Source: Heterohyrax brucei
Lineage: Eukaryota > Chordata > Mammalia > Hyracoidea > Procaviidae
DNA: 64,000 nt
Direction of reading: 5' to 3'
NCBI GenBank assembly: GCA_028571685.1
Contig: CM053148.1
Coordinates: 92,774,001-92,838,000, forward strand
The notes beneath the pieces were generated by a model. That model was given only the letters and a program-made list of their open reading frames with translations, was not told the origin of the DNA and searched no databases. Shown piece after piece: positions 1-11,729 of this stretch. Position numbers and translations under genes: made by a program. Each line of letters begins with the position of its first letter. Position 1 is the stretch's first letter.

Positions 1-102
1 ATTACCTTTATTGTGTCTGCTCACACCAGTCATTCACCGTCATACTCCAGGTTTTATCTGCATGGACAGTTTTCTGCATGGCATCTTCCTTACCTCTTAG
101 CA

Positions 103-616
103 TACAAGAACTGACAATTAAGTTTGTGAACTCATCCTAGGAGAATGCTACACACCTCATTGTTAAATATCACCACAGGCACCTTCCAAGTGCCCTCCTT
201 GGGAAACTATGCACTCATCCTGCACCTAGCCCACCCATCAGAGCAATTGGGAACTCTTTCTGAATGGCTGTCAAAGCTGTCACCATATTACTCTTGATGT
301 TCAGAATGTCATCCAGGTGTCCTCCTTACAATATTTCCTTTATCTTTGGGTAAAACAAAAAGTCATTTGGGGTCAGATCAGTGAGTAGAGAGGATGTTCC
401 AATATGGTTATTTGTTTGCTGGCTAAAAACTCCCTCATAGACAACTATACAATTAAGTTCATGAACCTGCCACCATGTACAATGGCCATTTCAGAAAGAG
501 TTCCAAAATTGCTTTGAAGGGTGTACTTCGAAGGTGATCAATTGTAGCGGTATTCAGCAGTGAGCTGTGGAGCACATAGCACAATTAAGTATGCGGATTT
601 AAGTGTCAGATCTTGA
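103..616 (-). mobile_element. Foldback mariner-derived element, copy 1
   Basis: A Tc1/mariner-type DNA transposon remnant. The left end carries the terminal motif CTGACAATTAAGTTTGTGAAC and the right end a decayed complement of it. The outer arms are inverted relative to each other: the block around 225-265 is the reverse complement of the block around 480-525. The centre (about 300-460) is antisense to mariner transposase C-terminal coding sequence, the segment around the third catalytic Asp, so I assign the minus strand. There is no open transposase frame. Four more copies lie at 15.0, 26.8, 32.4 and 37.1 kb. Confidence 0.75.
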
Positions 617-1440
617 AACTAACCTCCTACCTATAGTCAGGCACATGGGGAATTTACTTCATGCAGCCACGAGAAAGTACTTATCTGTGAAAATTTATCA
701 ATAGATTTCAAAATAAGAAGAATCTTTTGATCAAGTTTACCTTCTACAAGTAACTCAAGAAATTGAAACAAAGCAGCCAATAGAGTGAAGCCTTAAGAAT
801 TATATATCATGATAAATAAAATTTGAGGGATAAGTGAAGATAGCATGTCCATGCTACAAGGACAGGACAACATAAAAGGGACTATCCAGAGGAAAAGAAA
901 GTCTTGGGAATATAAGACACAATAACAAAGGTAGAGCAATAATACACAGAAAATGTCACAAAGTTAAAACAAAACGATTAAAATATAAGAAAAAAAGGGT
1001 AAAGAAAACACTTCAGTTAATAATTTTGGAAAGTTAAGGCTTTGCAATATAAGAAAAATAGAAATAAGGAATAGGGAAAACAGAAGGTATGAAATTAAAC
1101 TTTAACAACAACAAAAAATTCCTAATCTGATGGACACTGGTCTCTTTTTTGGAGAGGAAGGCATTTTTCAAAAGGGGATTGATTCTTTAAAAATTATGTA
1201 TACCAGAAGTAAAAAGAAATCCCCAAACATAAAGTTTACAAAGAAACAGTAGCAGGCAAACAAACAAAACCTAACCAAATACAAGGAAGTAAAGTGACAA
1301 GGGAATCACCCTTTTCAACAGCAAAACTGAAATCTAAAAGACGACGGAGCACAGGCTCCCAATTTCTCATGGAAATGATTGCGAACATGCTGATAGAAGT
1401 CTGCCCCAATTCTAAAACTAGTAATGAAGTATAAGAAACA
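617..1440. other. AT-rich stretch, no feature recognised
   Basis: Purine- and A-rich DNA without a recognisable gene or repeat family. It may be old repeat debris. A long low-complexity reading frame on the minus strand runs from about 1916 into this part, but it has no protein-family features. Confidence 0.4.
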
Positions 1441-1462
1441 TATTCAGGTATTGAAACTAAAT

Positions 1463-1540
1463 GTACATACATACGTATGTACGTGTGAGTGTATGAGTAT
1501 GTGTGTGTATGTGTGTGTGTGTGTGTACGTGTGTGTGTCC
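1463..1540. repeat. (TG)n / TACG microsatellite
   Basis: Alternating purine-pyrimidine tract: imperfect ACATACGTATG units followed by TG dinucleotides with a few interruptions. This kind of sequence can adopt left-handed DNA and is expected to vary in length between individuals. Confidence 0.85.
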
Positions 1541-1696
1541 TTCTTAGAAAACTAATCTCAACAGACCACTGAAAGTGAGTAGAGGGGCATGCTTTTTCAA
1601 AATGAGAACATAAGAAAGCAAAAAGAAGAGCACACGGCATCCAGAACACAGGATACCCCAGCTTAAAGAAGGCAGAGATGATTTGGGGAATAATGA

Positions 1697-1800
1697 TGAA
1701 AGAAAGAGAGAGGGAGAGAAGGAGAGAAAGGGGAGGGGGAGAGAGAGAGAGAGAGAGAGAAGAAAAGAAGGAGAGAATGAGAGAAAGAAAGAAGACAGAG
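1697..1800. repeat. (GA)n purine tract
   Basis: About 100 bases of almost pure purine on the plus strand, including a run of roughly twelve GA units near 1739-1760. It explains the Ser/Leu-rich and Arg/Glu-rich reading frames on the two strands, which are not real genes. Confidence 0.85.
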
Positions 1801-2461
1801 TGAAAGAAAAGCAGGGTAAATTTGTACATTTTTATCATGGAACAAAGGGGACTCTTACCAGGAAAAGGACAGAGGGACACAGGAGGTGTTTCTCCAGAAA
1901 GAGACAGATCTGTCAACTTGTGTTTTGTGTTTTGGAAAAAATAATTAAAGGTTACTTACCTTCCTAGTAGAAAGATTTTAGATTTTCTTGTGAATGTAAG
2001 TTTTCAACTCTGGAGGATTCCCAGGAGCAGTACTGCTACATCACATGGTGAGATTATTTTGAGCTTTGTAAGAAGTTGCTGGTCTCCTAAAAATAATATT
2101 TTATGTTCAAACAAATAATAAAGGAGAGTTCCTATTGATCTGTATCCTTGTGACCCTTTAATATTGTCAGGGTTTTTTGTGTTGTTTTGTAAGCCATTGT
2201 AGTAGATACGCAATGGTATCATGAGGTTGCTTTGGTTTTCTTTTATGACATATGATGTTGAGCATCTTTTCATATACTTATTTGCCATTTATATCTTCTT
2301 TGGAAAGGCATCTGTTGAGGTTTTTTTTGTCCATTTTTCAGTTAGGTTGTTTTCCTATTGTTGAGGTTTAAGAGTTCTTTGTATGGTTCAAAACAAATTC
2401 TTTACCACCTATGTGTTTTATAAACATTTTGTCCCAGTATTTTTATTCTCTTAGTCGTGTA

Positions 2462-2668
2462 TTTGCGGTATTGTTATGCCACCAAGTCAATTCATACTCA
2501 TAGGGGCCCTATTATGAACTTACAGGACAGAGTAGAACAGCTTGGTAGGATTTCCTAGACTATAGTCTTCACGGAATCAGATCACTAGATCACAGAGGAT
2601 CGGATGGGTGTGAACTGCCAAAGTTTCAGTCAGCAGCCAACCACTTGGCCATTGTGCCTCCAGGAGTT
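2462..2668 (-). mobile_element. AfroSINE, long type, antisense
   Basis: Minus-strand SINE inserted in the antisense L1. It shows the CCACCAAGTCAATTC start of the antisense 3' module, the GACAGAGTAGAAC core, an extra middle segment with CACGGAATCAGATC that defines the long type, and the tRNA-like head ending near GCCTCCAGG. Confidence 0.75.
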
Positions 2669-3128
2669 CTTGCCATGCATTTAGCAGAGAAGTTCTTAAA
2701 TTTAACAAAATTCAATTTACTTTTTTTTTTTTCACATGGATTGTGCTTTTAGTGTTGTATCTAAACATCACCAAATTCAAGGCCACCTAGATTTTAGCCT
2801 GTGCTATCTTCAAGAAGTATCACCATTTGGGATTTTACATTTAAGTCCATGATTTATTTTTGAGTAATTTTTGTTGAAGGATGCAAAGCCTGTAGGTGTG
2901 TATGTAGACACATGTCAGGCTGTCCTGCTGAGAGTCTTCCTCTCTTTTGCTGACCTTCTCTACTAAGCATGAGATCCTTCTCTAGAGAATGGTCCCTCTT
3001 GAATTTACTCATTGATTTTTTAAAGATCAATAGACTATATTTTTGTGGATTTATTTTTAAATTCATGATTTTGTTTTATTTCTTCTTTTATCAGCACCTC
3101 ATTGTCTTATTATACTTTTATAGTAAGT

Positions 3129-3277
3129 CAGGAAACTCCGGTAGCGTAGGAGTTAAGCGCCACATCTGCTAACCCGCATGTCGGCAGTTCAAAATCCACC
3201 AGATGCTCCATGGAAATTCCACTCAGTTCCGTAAGGCCATTAGGAGGAGGAACTGACTCGACAGCAGTGGGTTTTTG
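3129..3277 (+). mobile_element. AfroSINE, short type, sense
   Basis: Complete short SINE: tRNA-like head with an A-box-like stretch (GGTAGCGTAGGAGTTAAG) and a B-box-like stretch (GGCAGTTCAAAATCC), then a body ending in CTGACTCGACAGCAGTGGG. The Pol III box identities follow from the tRNA-like origin of the family. Confidence 0.85.
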
Positions 3278-4179
3278 CAATGCTAAGTCAAGGAAGAAGT
3301 CGAGTGATGTCATTTCTTTGATTTAGTCTTCCGTATTATGTTGTCTATTCTGGGTCTTTTGCCTTCCCTTGTAAATTTTAGAATCAGTTCGGCACTTAGC
3401 TGGCTTAGCTTGTTGATATCCATGAAATAAGTTGCCTGTATTTTGATTAGCTTTGCATTGAATTTAAAGATCATTCTGAGAAGAACGGGTGTGGAAATAA
3501 TACTGAGTCTTTCAATCCATAAATGTAAGTGTCTGTCTGTTTACCTCTTCTTTAATTTCTTTCATGAGAAATTTTTGGTTCCTGTCATATGGATCCTATA
3601 AGCTTTTTGTTAGATTTACATGGAAGTGTTTCATTTTTAAGTTACATATATATTTGTGTTGTGTTTTTAATTTCATATTCCCGTTGTTCATTGCTGCTTT
3701 AAAGAAAAGGAATTGATTTTTGTACTAACTTTGTAGTTAGAACTTGAGTGTAATAACGTATTAGTTTCAGGAGTTTGGGATTTTGTTTTTGTGTTTGTTG
3801 ATTTTTTGAGATCTTTTGCAAAAACAGTCATGCTGTCTTTTCACAGAGATAGCTTTATTTCTTTTTTTCCCTGTTTGTTATGACTTTTTGAATTTTTTTT
3901 TCTTGTTTTATTTCATTAACTAAGACTTCTGGAGCGATGTTGAATAGGAGTGGTGAGAGTTGATATCCTGTCTTCTTTCCAGTGGTGGAAGGATAGCAAC
4001 AAGTTTCTCTCCCTTAAGTATGATATTAAAATAACAGTAATAATAATAAAAACACCTGTGTTGAGTTGCATCATTTACGCGCCTAGCGACCCCATATGAG
4101 GTTAGTTGTAAGGTATTTGTAGGTGTTTTTGTTTGTGTTGTTTTGTTTTAAATCAATTTGAGAAAGTCCCTTCTGTACC

Positions 4180-4672
4180 TACAAATCGTCTTAAAGACTA
4201 AGGCACAACCTGACCCAAGTCGTGATGTTTTCAGTCATGTCATATACTCATGAGAAATGGACAATAAATAAGGAAGACAGAAGAAGAATTGATACCTTTA
4301 AATCATGTTACTGGAGAGGAGAATATTGAATATACCATGAACTGACAGAAGAATAAGCAGATATGCCTTGCAAGAAGTAAAACCAGAGTGTTTCTTGGAA
4401 GCAAGGATGGCAAGACTGTGTCTTACATACTTTGGACATGCTGTCAGAAGAGATCAGTCCCTGGAAAGGAGCATCCTGCTTGGTAGAGTAGAGCGTTGGG
4501 GTAAATAGAGGAAGATCCTCAACGAGATGGACTGATGCAGTGGCTGTAACAATGATCTCAAACATAACCAAGATTGTGGGCGTGGGGCAGGAGTGGGCAG
4601 TGCTCCGTTCTGTTGTTCATAAGGTTGTTATGAGTTAGAATCAGCTTGGGGACAAGTAATGATAACAACGTC
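4180..4672 (+). mobile_element. RTE (BovB-clade) LINE, 3' end fragment
   Basis: 5'-truncated RTE retrotransposon covering the C-terminal coding region and 3' end. In order it shows the GACTAAGGCACAACCTGACC block, the region coding for the Cys/Trp-rich C-terminal segment, the GGACATGCTGTCAGAAG block near 4435, the GAGATGGACTGATGCAGTGG block near 4520, and a degraded 3' terminal GTTATGAGTTAGAATC module followed by an AACAAC-like tail. Several frameshifts; non-functional. It lies in opposite orientation inside the older antisense L1. Confidence 0.8.
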
Positions 4673-4875
4673 CCCTCTATACTCAGTTTTTACCATGAAT
4701 TGGTATTGGATTTTAGCAAATGCCTTTGGGGCATCTACTGACATGATTATTTAATATTTATTTTTTAGTCTGTTTAAGTAATGGGTTACATTTCCAAATG
4801 TTGAACCAGCCTTCCACATTTGGATTAAGTCTCATCTGATGTGTTATACTTTATTTTCCCATTGTGCAACTCTGT

Positions 4876-5375
4876 ATTAGTTATCTCACGCCACTGTAAC
4901 AGAAAGGCCACAAGTTGATGGCTGTAACAAAAAGAAGTTTAGTCTCTCACAGTCTAGTAAGGTAGAAGTCATAATTCAGGGTGCCACCTCCTAGAGAAGG
5001 CTTTCTTTCTTTGTAAGCTCTGAGGAAGTTCCTTGTCCCCAATCTTCCCCTGTTCTAGGGGCTGCTGAGCACAGGGACCCTGAGTTCAAAGGCTGCGCTT
5101 TGTTCCTCGCACTATTTTCTCGGTGATATGAGCACCATCCCCCCCACCACAATGTCTGTTTAATCTATACTCTCTTTTATATCTCAGAATAGATTGATGA
5201 AGTCATATTAACATACCTGCCATAATCCACCTCACTAATATCACAGAGGTGGAATTTGTAGCACATTAGAAAATCATATGAGCTGGTAAAGTGGTAGATC
5301 ATCACACAGTACTGGGAATCATGGTCCAGCCAGGTTGACACACATTTTGGGGCAATGCAACTCAATCCATGATAG
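4876..5375 (-). mobile_element. Solo LTR, antisense (ERVL/MaLR-like)
   Basis: Starts TGTATTAGTTATCTC and ends in CAATCCATGATA, the antisense form of an LTR whose sense copies lie at 23661-24186 and 41997-42538. Shared blocks include CTCACAGTCTAGTAAGG, the TGGCCAGGTTGACACAC-like block and ACTGGGAATCATGG. No internal retroviral genes accompany it, so it is a solitary LTR left by recombination. ERVL/MaLR affiliation rests on resemblance of the first and last blocks to that class. Confidence 0.7.
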
Positions 5376-6409
5376 ACTCTGTTGGCTGATGTTTCCTTGA
5401 GGATTTTCATATCCATGATGTTCAGAGAAATTAATCTGTAGTGTTTTCTTTCTTATAATATTTTAGTATTAATATAATCCTTGGCTCACAGAATGAATTG
5501 CAAAGAGTTCTTTCTGCTTCCACTGTCTGGAGGAGATTATAGAGCATCAATGCCTGTTTTGTAAATATTCAGTAGAATTCATCAGTGCAGGCATCTGAGC
5601 TTGGTGCTTTCTTCTTTGGACACTTATCAATTATTGATACAATTCTATTAATAAGTATAAACCTATTCAGATTACTTATTCTCTACGAGTTTTAGTATAC
5701 AGTATCTTTCAAGGAAATGGCCCATTTCATCTAAATGATCAGATCTGTATTCTTTTAGTTTTTCATCATATTTCATATCCCTTTACTCTTTTTTTAGTGT
5801 TTATAGGATTGGTAGTGATTACTTCACTTTCCTTTCATGTTAATAATTTATCTTCTCTGAGCTATTCCAAGAACTATCTTTTGGTTCTGCTGATATTCTC
5901 TATTGATCTCCTGTTTTCAATTGCATTTATTTATGTTGCAGTTTTTATTCCTTTCTTTTGCTGGTTGACAGCTTATATGGGGTTCTCTTTTCTTGTTTAT
6001 TGATATGAAAGGTTAAATTATTGATTTTTGATCTTTCTTCTTTTCTAACGTATACTTCTAGTACCATTGTTTTTCTTCTCAGTATTAAGTTTGCTACATC
6101 TCACAAATTTTGATAGATTGTATTTTCATTTACTTTTAATTCTATAGAATATTTCATTTTCTTTAGGGAATTCTATCACCTATGTGTTCTTGTCAGGTGT
6201 GTTGTTTAATCTCCAGATATTTGGGATCTTTTCAGTTTTTTCTCATTAATTTCTAGTTTAATAAAATTATAGTTTGAGACTATAACTTTACATGAGTTTT
6301 ACATTTTTTTTTTTTTAATTTGAGTTTTATGGCCCAGCATTTGTTCTATGTTGGTGAATGTTCCACGTGAGTTGGAAAGGACTTTGAAGTCTACTGTTGG
6401 TTCCTGAAA

Positions 6410-6556
6410 GCCAGAACCTACCTTCTGACTCATAAGGACCCTACAGGACAAAGTAGAACTGCCACGTGGTATTTCCAAAGAACATCTGATGGATTCAAAC
6501 TGCCAACCTCTTGGTTAACAGCCATAGCACTTAAGCACTGTGACACCAGAGTATAC
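6410..6556 (-). mobile_element. AfroSINE, short type, antisense
   Basis: Minus-strand SINE inside the antisense L1, with ACAGGACAAAGTAGAACTG, a tRNA-like head around 6490-6550 and the terminal CACCAGAG. The L1 sequence resumes immediately after it. Confidence 0.85.
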
Positions 6557-7030
6557 AAATGGTAAATGAAGTAATATTCTATAAATGCCACTTAGATCCC
6601 ATTGATTGATATTATTTTCCTTTTAGCGATGTTCTTACCGATTTTCTGCCGACTGAATCTGTCAATTACCAATAGTAAGTTGTTGAACTCTTGAAGTTCT
6701 ATCAGTTTTTATCTCACATACATTGACACTGTGTTGTTAGGTGCATGCACATAAGGAGCTGGTTTAATATTCCCCTTTGTCACTGATAGTTTTCTTTTTT
6801 CTAAAAGCTACTGTGTCTGTTATCAATATAGCTACTCTAGCTTCCTCTTGTTAGTGTTAACACTGTGTATCTCTCACCATTCCTTTACCTTTAAGCTATC
6901 CGAATCTTTCAAATTGGTTTTTGGTATATAATGTGTGGCCAGAACCAATTTATTTATTTTTAAGCTTTTTTACAGTTTTTGCTTTTAACTGATATGTTTA
7001 GACTAGTAACACTTAAGATGATCACAATGT

Positions 7031-7215
7031 GGCTAAAGACCCCTGAGGTCTCAGTGATTAAAGCCACTGGCTGCTGACCCAAAGTTTGATGGTTCGAAGC
7101 CACCAGCCGCTCCGTGAGAAACAGATGAGGCCATCTGCTTCCATAGACATTTACAGTCTTGAAAATTCTATGGGGTTGCTCTGTGTGGGAATCAACTTAA
7201 CAGCGTGGGTATTGA
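7031..7215 (+). mobile_element. AfroSINE, long type, sense
   Basis: tRNA-like head (GTCTCAGTGATTAAAGC, then GATGGTTCGAAGCCACC), the long-type middle segment ATGAGGCCATCTGCTTCC, and the body ending near GAATCAACTTAACAGC. It sits at the upstream part of the antisense L1. Confidence 0.8.
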
Positions 7216-7480
7216 CATAGCAAGATGAATATTTACTTTGTTAGCAATTCTTTTGTTCATTGCTCTTGTTCTTTATTTTACATTTTCCCTGTCATCTTTG
7301 GTTTTCACTGAGTATTTTGCAATTGTTTTCTCTCTTTTTTGGCATATCAATTGTCCTTCTTTTATAATTTCTTCACAGTTGCCTTCACATTTCTAGTATG
7401 CTTTTGCAGTTATTCTAAACCCACCTTCAAATAACACTATCACACTTCACAGGTAGTGAAACTATCATAGAGTATTCCCA

Positions 7481-8079
7481 GTTTCTCCTTTCTGTCCCTG
7501 AAGACATAGCTGCCACTCATTTCACTTATTCATATGATATGATCAACAAACACCACTATTCTGTAACTTAAAAAAATAATAATTTATTTAATAATTTATG
7601 GAAAATAATAATCAAGAATGAGGAAAGTAGAAGATGTTATTTTGCTTTCATTGTTTCTTCCTCTGATGGTCTTCTTTTCTTCATGCCCATCTGAATATCT
7701 GTTTTCTGCAGCTCTCATGGTGCCAGAGGGTTTTTGATGCAGAGATAAGGTGCTAGGCAGGGAAGTACTCTCAGATTTTAGGACTAAATCTCAACTCTTT
7801 TAATGGCCCTGAATGCATGATGTGTGACTTTCAGACATGTATTTGAAATCATTTCTGTTTGTTGGTGTGTTTGTTTTCCTCTTAAGTAAGACAGAACAAC
7901 TACATAGGACTTGAGTTTTCAAATTATTCTTCCTAGGTCAGGTAAGACTCTTGTAGCTTCCTTTAAAAACAAAGGCATGCCATTTTTATGGATAATACTT
8001 GAGGCTTATTAATGTCAAAATGATTACTTTTTCCCCCAAATGCATTCCTAGATGATTACTTTTACCCTATACTTGGCCA
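7481..8079. other. No confident feature
   Basis: AT-rich DNA with no gene signal. Part of 7400-7560 may be the distal end of the antisense L1; I cannot fix that boundary. Confidence 0.35.
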
Positions 8080-8245
8080 TAAGCCGGGTGGTGTAATGGT
8101 TAAGACCTATGGCTGCTAACCAAAGGTTAGCAGTTTGAATCCACCAGGTCCTCCTTGGAAACCCCATGGGACAGTTCTGCTCTGACCTGTAGGGTCACAG
8201 TAAAGCAAAATCTACTTGGTGGCAATGTTGGTTTCTTTGTTTTTA
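8080..8245 (+). mobile_element. AfroSINE, short type, sense
   Basis: Head GGTGGTGTAATGGTTAAGAC, B-box-like GCAGTTTGAATCCACC, core GGACAGTTCTGCTCTGACC, and a T-rich 3' tail. Complete but moderately diverged. Confidence 0.88.
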
Positions 8246-9012
8246 ACTCAGTCCTCACTGTGAAAACCTGGTGAGATTTCCAGAAAGAAAACCTGAGAAA
8301 ATGTGAAGACTTTTAAGACCAGGCTCAGGATACTGTAACAAAAACCCGATTTCACAGTTTACTTAGGTAATTCCTACCTAACCACTTTATTGAAAGAAAT
8401 ATGTACTTTCAACTTTCAAAGGTTGACTACTGTGATCTATTTTGCATAGGGTCTTAAGTTGTATGTGAATAAAACTAACAGTGATTAAATACTTAAAAGG
8501 GTCTTTCCTCAAATTGCATAGTTCAGTTTCACTTTTGTTGTTTCTATTTTTAATTTGATGGCATTTTTATGTACCTTAAGTTTGGGTTTTTTTTTTTTTA
8601 ATTGTATATATCATGAAGGTGGGATTGTGTTTACATGTGCTTGCTTTCCTCACAGCTAACACTGTGTTGAATTAACATGGGTTGATTTGAACCTACTCAA
8701 AACAAATTATACTGAACTACACACATTGCTCAGATTATTATCTTACTATTTCTCACAAAGATCAATACAACAAATAGATCTTTTCCTATTTGAGCCAAAT
8801 GCTAAAAATGATGGTTAGGTGGTTAGGTGTCTATTTCATCAAGGAAAGTCATTATAAACCAAATTAGATAACTGAAATATATTTAACTCATCAGTTATTA
8901 AACTTGTAACTCCAATAATTTTTAGACTTGTATAAACACTGAGAAATCCTCTAAGCTATTTATAACATTAGCTGTATAATAGGATTAGTACTAAGCATGA
9001 CTACAGATTACT
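8246..9012. other. AT-rich stretch, no feature recognised
   Basis: No gene, RNA gene or repeat family that I can name. Base composition is balanced and AT-rich, consistent with non-coding DNA. Confidence 0.4.
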
Positions 9013-9078
9013 TAGTTTGAACTGCCGACCTTTGGGTTAGCAGACGTAGCACTTAACCCACCAGCCACCAAGGTTTCC
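9013..9078 (-). mobile_element. AfroSINE head fragment, antisense
   Basis: Only the antisense tRNA-like head survives (GAACTGCCGACCTTTGGG to CACCAAGGTTTCC). It abuts the antisense RTE fragment that follows. Confidence 0.75.
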
Positions 9079-9905
9079 AGTCTCACGATTCTTGCTGCAC
9101 GTGAGCCATTGTGAAGACTCCTATGCCATCTGCTTTGTCCAGGATCTTCCTCTTTTCCTCTGACCCTCTATCTTACCAGGCAGGTGACCTTCTCCAGGGT
9201 CTGGTCCCTCCTGATAACATATCCAAAAGTATGTGAGACACAATCTTGCCACCCTCGCTTCCAAGGAGCACTCTAGCTGTACTTTTTCCTAGATAGAGTT
9301 GTTGGTTCTTCTGGCAACACATGGTATATCTGATATTCTTTCCCAGCACTGTAATCCCAAAACATCAATTCCTCTTCGGTCTTCCTTACTCATCCAGTTT
9401 TCACATGCATATGAGATGACTGAAAACACTATGGCTTGAGTCAGGGTGCTTTAGTCCTCAAGGTGATGTTTGTGATTCTTAAGGTCCTAAAGAGGTCTTT
9501 TGCAGCAGATTTACCCAAGTGTCATTTGATTTTTTGACGTCTACTGTCTTGGGTATCAACTGTGGAAAGCAAAATAAAATTCTTGACAACTGCAGTCTTT
9601 TTTTCTGTTTATGATGCAATTTTGTTATTTGTCCAATTGTTTTCTTTATGCTGAGCTGATTAGATTCTAAACAAACGATCAGTAGTTTGAATCCACTAGC
9701 CACTCCCTGAAACCCCTATAGGGCTGTTCTACTCTGTTCCTGTAGAGTCACTGTAGCTTGAATTGTCTTGACAACAGTGGAACTTTTTTTTAATTTAACT
9801 GAAGTCCATAGTCTTTGATTTTCATCAGTAAGAGGTTCAAGTCCTCTTTGCTTTAAGCAAGCAAGATTATGTCATTGGCATATCTCAAGTTTTATACATG
9901 CTGTA
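9079..9905 (-). mobile_element. RTE LINE C-terminal/3' fragment, antisense
   Basis: Antisense RTE. It begins near the 3' end (GCCATTGTGAAGACTCC, then the CAGGATCTTCCTCTTTTCC block) and runs towards the reverse transcriptase. The block near 9395-9440 is antisense to the YACES-type segment, and 9830-9890 is antisense to the region just after the RT active site. A plus-strand SINE (9660-9787) is nested inside it. Frames are broken throughout. Confidence 0.8.
9660..9787 (+). mobile_element. AfroSINE, 5'-truncated, nested in RTE
   Basis: Begins within the head (CGATCAGTAGTTTGAATCC) and runs through GGGCTGTTCTACTCTG to TTGTCTTGACAACAGTGG. RTE sequence flanks it on both sides, so this insertion is younger than the RTE. 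Confidence 0.82.
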
Positions 9906-9924
9906 AGTGTAAGCATTTAGTGAG

Positions 9925-9975
9925 TGTGCGTGTGTATTATATGTGTGTGTGTATATATATATTTAAATTATATAT
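9925..9975. repeat. TG/TA microsatellite
   Basis: Alternating TG then TA units (GTGTGTGTGTATATATATAT) leading into an AT palindrome-like stretch, immediately before an antisense SINE. Confidence 0.8.
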
Positions 9976-9979
9976 ATGT

Positions 9980-10165
9980 AGCTGCTGGTAGTTGCTGTAG
10001 AGTTGATTCTTACTCATGGCCACCTCGTGTTCCAGAGGGTTGTCAAGGCTGTGACCTCTTAGAAGCAGATCTCCAGGTCTGTCTCTGGAGTCCTTTATGG
10101 ATTGAACTGTCCACCTTTCCGCTGTTATTTAAGCACTTAACCCCTGGTACTACCCTAAGACTGCA
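9980..10165 (-). mobile_element. AfroSINE, long type, antisense
   Basis: Antisense 3' module (GTTGCTGTAGAGTTGATTC), long-type middle with AGCAGATCTCCAGG, and a decayed head ending ACCCCTGGTACTACC. A short CA-rich tract follows at 10193-10230. Confidence 0.72.
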
Positions 10166-10259
10166 GTTGCATTATATAGAATTGCATTGGGACCACACAC
10201 ACATAGACACAAACACAGACACAGACACCCAAAGACTAGTTTATTTACTTACGATGGGC

Positions 10260-11110
10260 TGTACTTAAGTGTTTATAGCTATACCTCTTTGAATTCAAGA
10301 AAACATGCTAGTCTCCATTATTGCAGCTCGAAACAAAATTAAACCATGCAGTCTATGTTTTATTTATACTGATAAGCCTGACACAAATAAAAGAAGTGTA
10401 TTATAAAAGTAACCAGATTCGAGACCACTTGTTTTTAAATGTGAGATGAAAGAAGCTATGTGTTATGTACTGAAGCTGGTTTATTGTGTTAAACGGAAAC
10501 TTTGATTTCATAAATGCTGGGCACCTACCTTCAGTTCGCTTTTAAGCTGGGCAGCATTACTGGTTTTCTCTTTACTTCCTTTGGATTTGAAGCAGAATTA
10601 ACTGCTTGTAGAGCTTTCATTTGTATATTAAAAACCAGGAAATTATGAAAGTAGCTAATTGAGAAAGGCATTTTTATCCAAATACAAGCCAAAGTCAGCT
10701 TTATGAAGTCATTTATATTTCTTTATGTTAAAACAGAGTGTATCATAGAAGGAAATAAAATATACAAATCCATCTATTTCTTCCTGATTAGCAAACCTAG
10801 CGCCGTATCTCATAAAGTTCTATCTGTTCTCATAAGCTCGTTTGTATACAAAAGTCTTATCAAAACTGACAGGGATTATGTGGAAGCAAAAAGAAACAAC
10901 AATAAAAGTGGCTTAATGAAATTCTGTAACAAACTAAAAAGGAAGAATGCATCATGTTTCAAAATAAAATCTCTGAGCATCCTGTAGGTGAAACAGTCAT
11001 TTTCTGAAATTATGTTTTAAATTCTAAACATACGTAAATGGGACTTTGTCATAAAATTACACCTATGTGGAAATTGATTAATGCATTGTATGTTATATCT
11101 AACTATGTAT
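10260..11110. other. Unannotated stretch, candidate single-copy DNA
   Basis: No repeat family recognised. The part around 10480-10700 has a balanced composition and no simple-sequence bias, so it may be unique sequence. The 94-codon reading frame at 10703-10987 has no family features and I treat it as chance. Confidence 0.4.
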
Positions 11111-11266
11111 AACCAAACAACAAAACTATTGCCACTGAGTTAATTACAACTTATAGTGACACTATAGGACATAGTAGAGCTGCCCTATAGGGTTTCCAAG
11201 GAGCTCCTGGTGGATTCAAATTGCCGACCCTTTAATAAGTTGCCAAGGTCTTAACTGATAAGCAAA
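11111..11266 (-). mobile_element. AfroSINE, short type, antisense
   Basis: CAAAACTATTGCCACTGAG start, GGACATAGTAGAGCTGCCC core, then a partly deleted head. It has decayed more than most copies. Confidence 0.8.
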
Positions 11267-11349
11267 CCCAAATCACAGTGTTGAAAACCTTGGCATATTG
11301 ATCTATTGCTGTATGTTACAATTTGCAATATCTTGTTGTCTTTTCAGAA

Positions 11350-11515
11350 TCCCTTGGCGGTATAAAGGACTAAGCATACAACTTCTAAGCTACAAGCTTG
11401 TGATTTAAATCCACCAGATGCCCCTTGGAAGAAAGGCCTGCAAGGTCACCACCTTGAAAACTTAAGGAGCACAGCTGTACTCTGAAATTTATGTGTTGGA
11501 ATGAACTCAGTGACA
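11350..11515 (+). mobile_element. AfroSINE with RTE-like middle segment
   Basis: tRNA-like head (GGCGGTATAAAGGACTAAGC, then TTTAAATCCACCAGATGCC), then GGAAGAAAGGCCTGC, a segment resembling the RTE 5' region, then a terminal module near GTTGGAATGAACTCAG. I call this subtype the RTE-middle type; other copies are at 11730, 24436 and 39482. Confidence 0.75.
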
Positions 11516-11729
11516 AATGCTTTATCAATCTTTTCTAGTAGATGAAATACGCAATTTTTCTTACGTTGGATTTGTGTTTCTTAACATTCTTCTCATACAT
11601 AGGCTACATGTATAGTTTGTTAAGTTAGCACAAATAAATGTGACAAAAGCTGTCAAGCCTCGTTTAACCTCTAGTAAGTGACGTAAATTCAGTACAATGT
11701 AAGACAACTATGAAGTCTTTAGGTGATGC

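Larger units (their letters stand above)
1985..7480 (-). mobile_element. Old antisense L1, ORF2 and 3' part, multiply interrupted
   Basis: An old LINE-1 in antisense orientation. Low coordinates (about 1985-2460) resemble the antisense 3' end. Segments near 3430-4020, 4680-4870, 5440-6360 and 6557-7030 follow the order of the antisense ORF2 reverse transcriptase, linker and endonuclease regions. Examples are the antisense of the pre-RT region at 6330-6360 and the DIYR-region antisense at 6570-6690. The coding frame is destroyed by substitutions, indels and insertions. Later insertions are the SINEs at 2462, 3129, 6410 and 7031, an RTE 3' end at 4180 and an LTR at 4876. Assignment is from remembered L1 order; exact subfamily is not determined. 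Confidence 0.7.

Noticed and set aside
1236-1916. 226-codon minus-strand reading frame
   Set aside because: Composed of Ser/Leu- and Thr/His-rich translation of the GA and TG tracts. No family features; low-complexity artefact.
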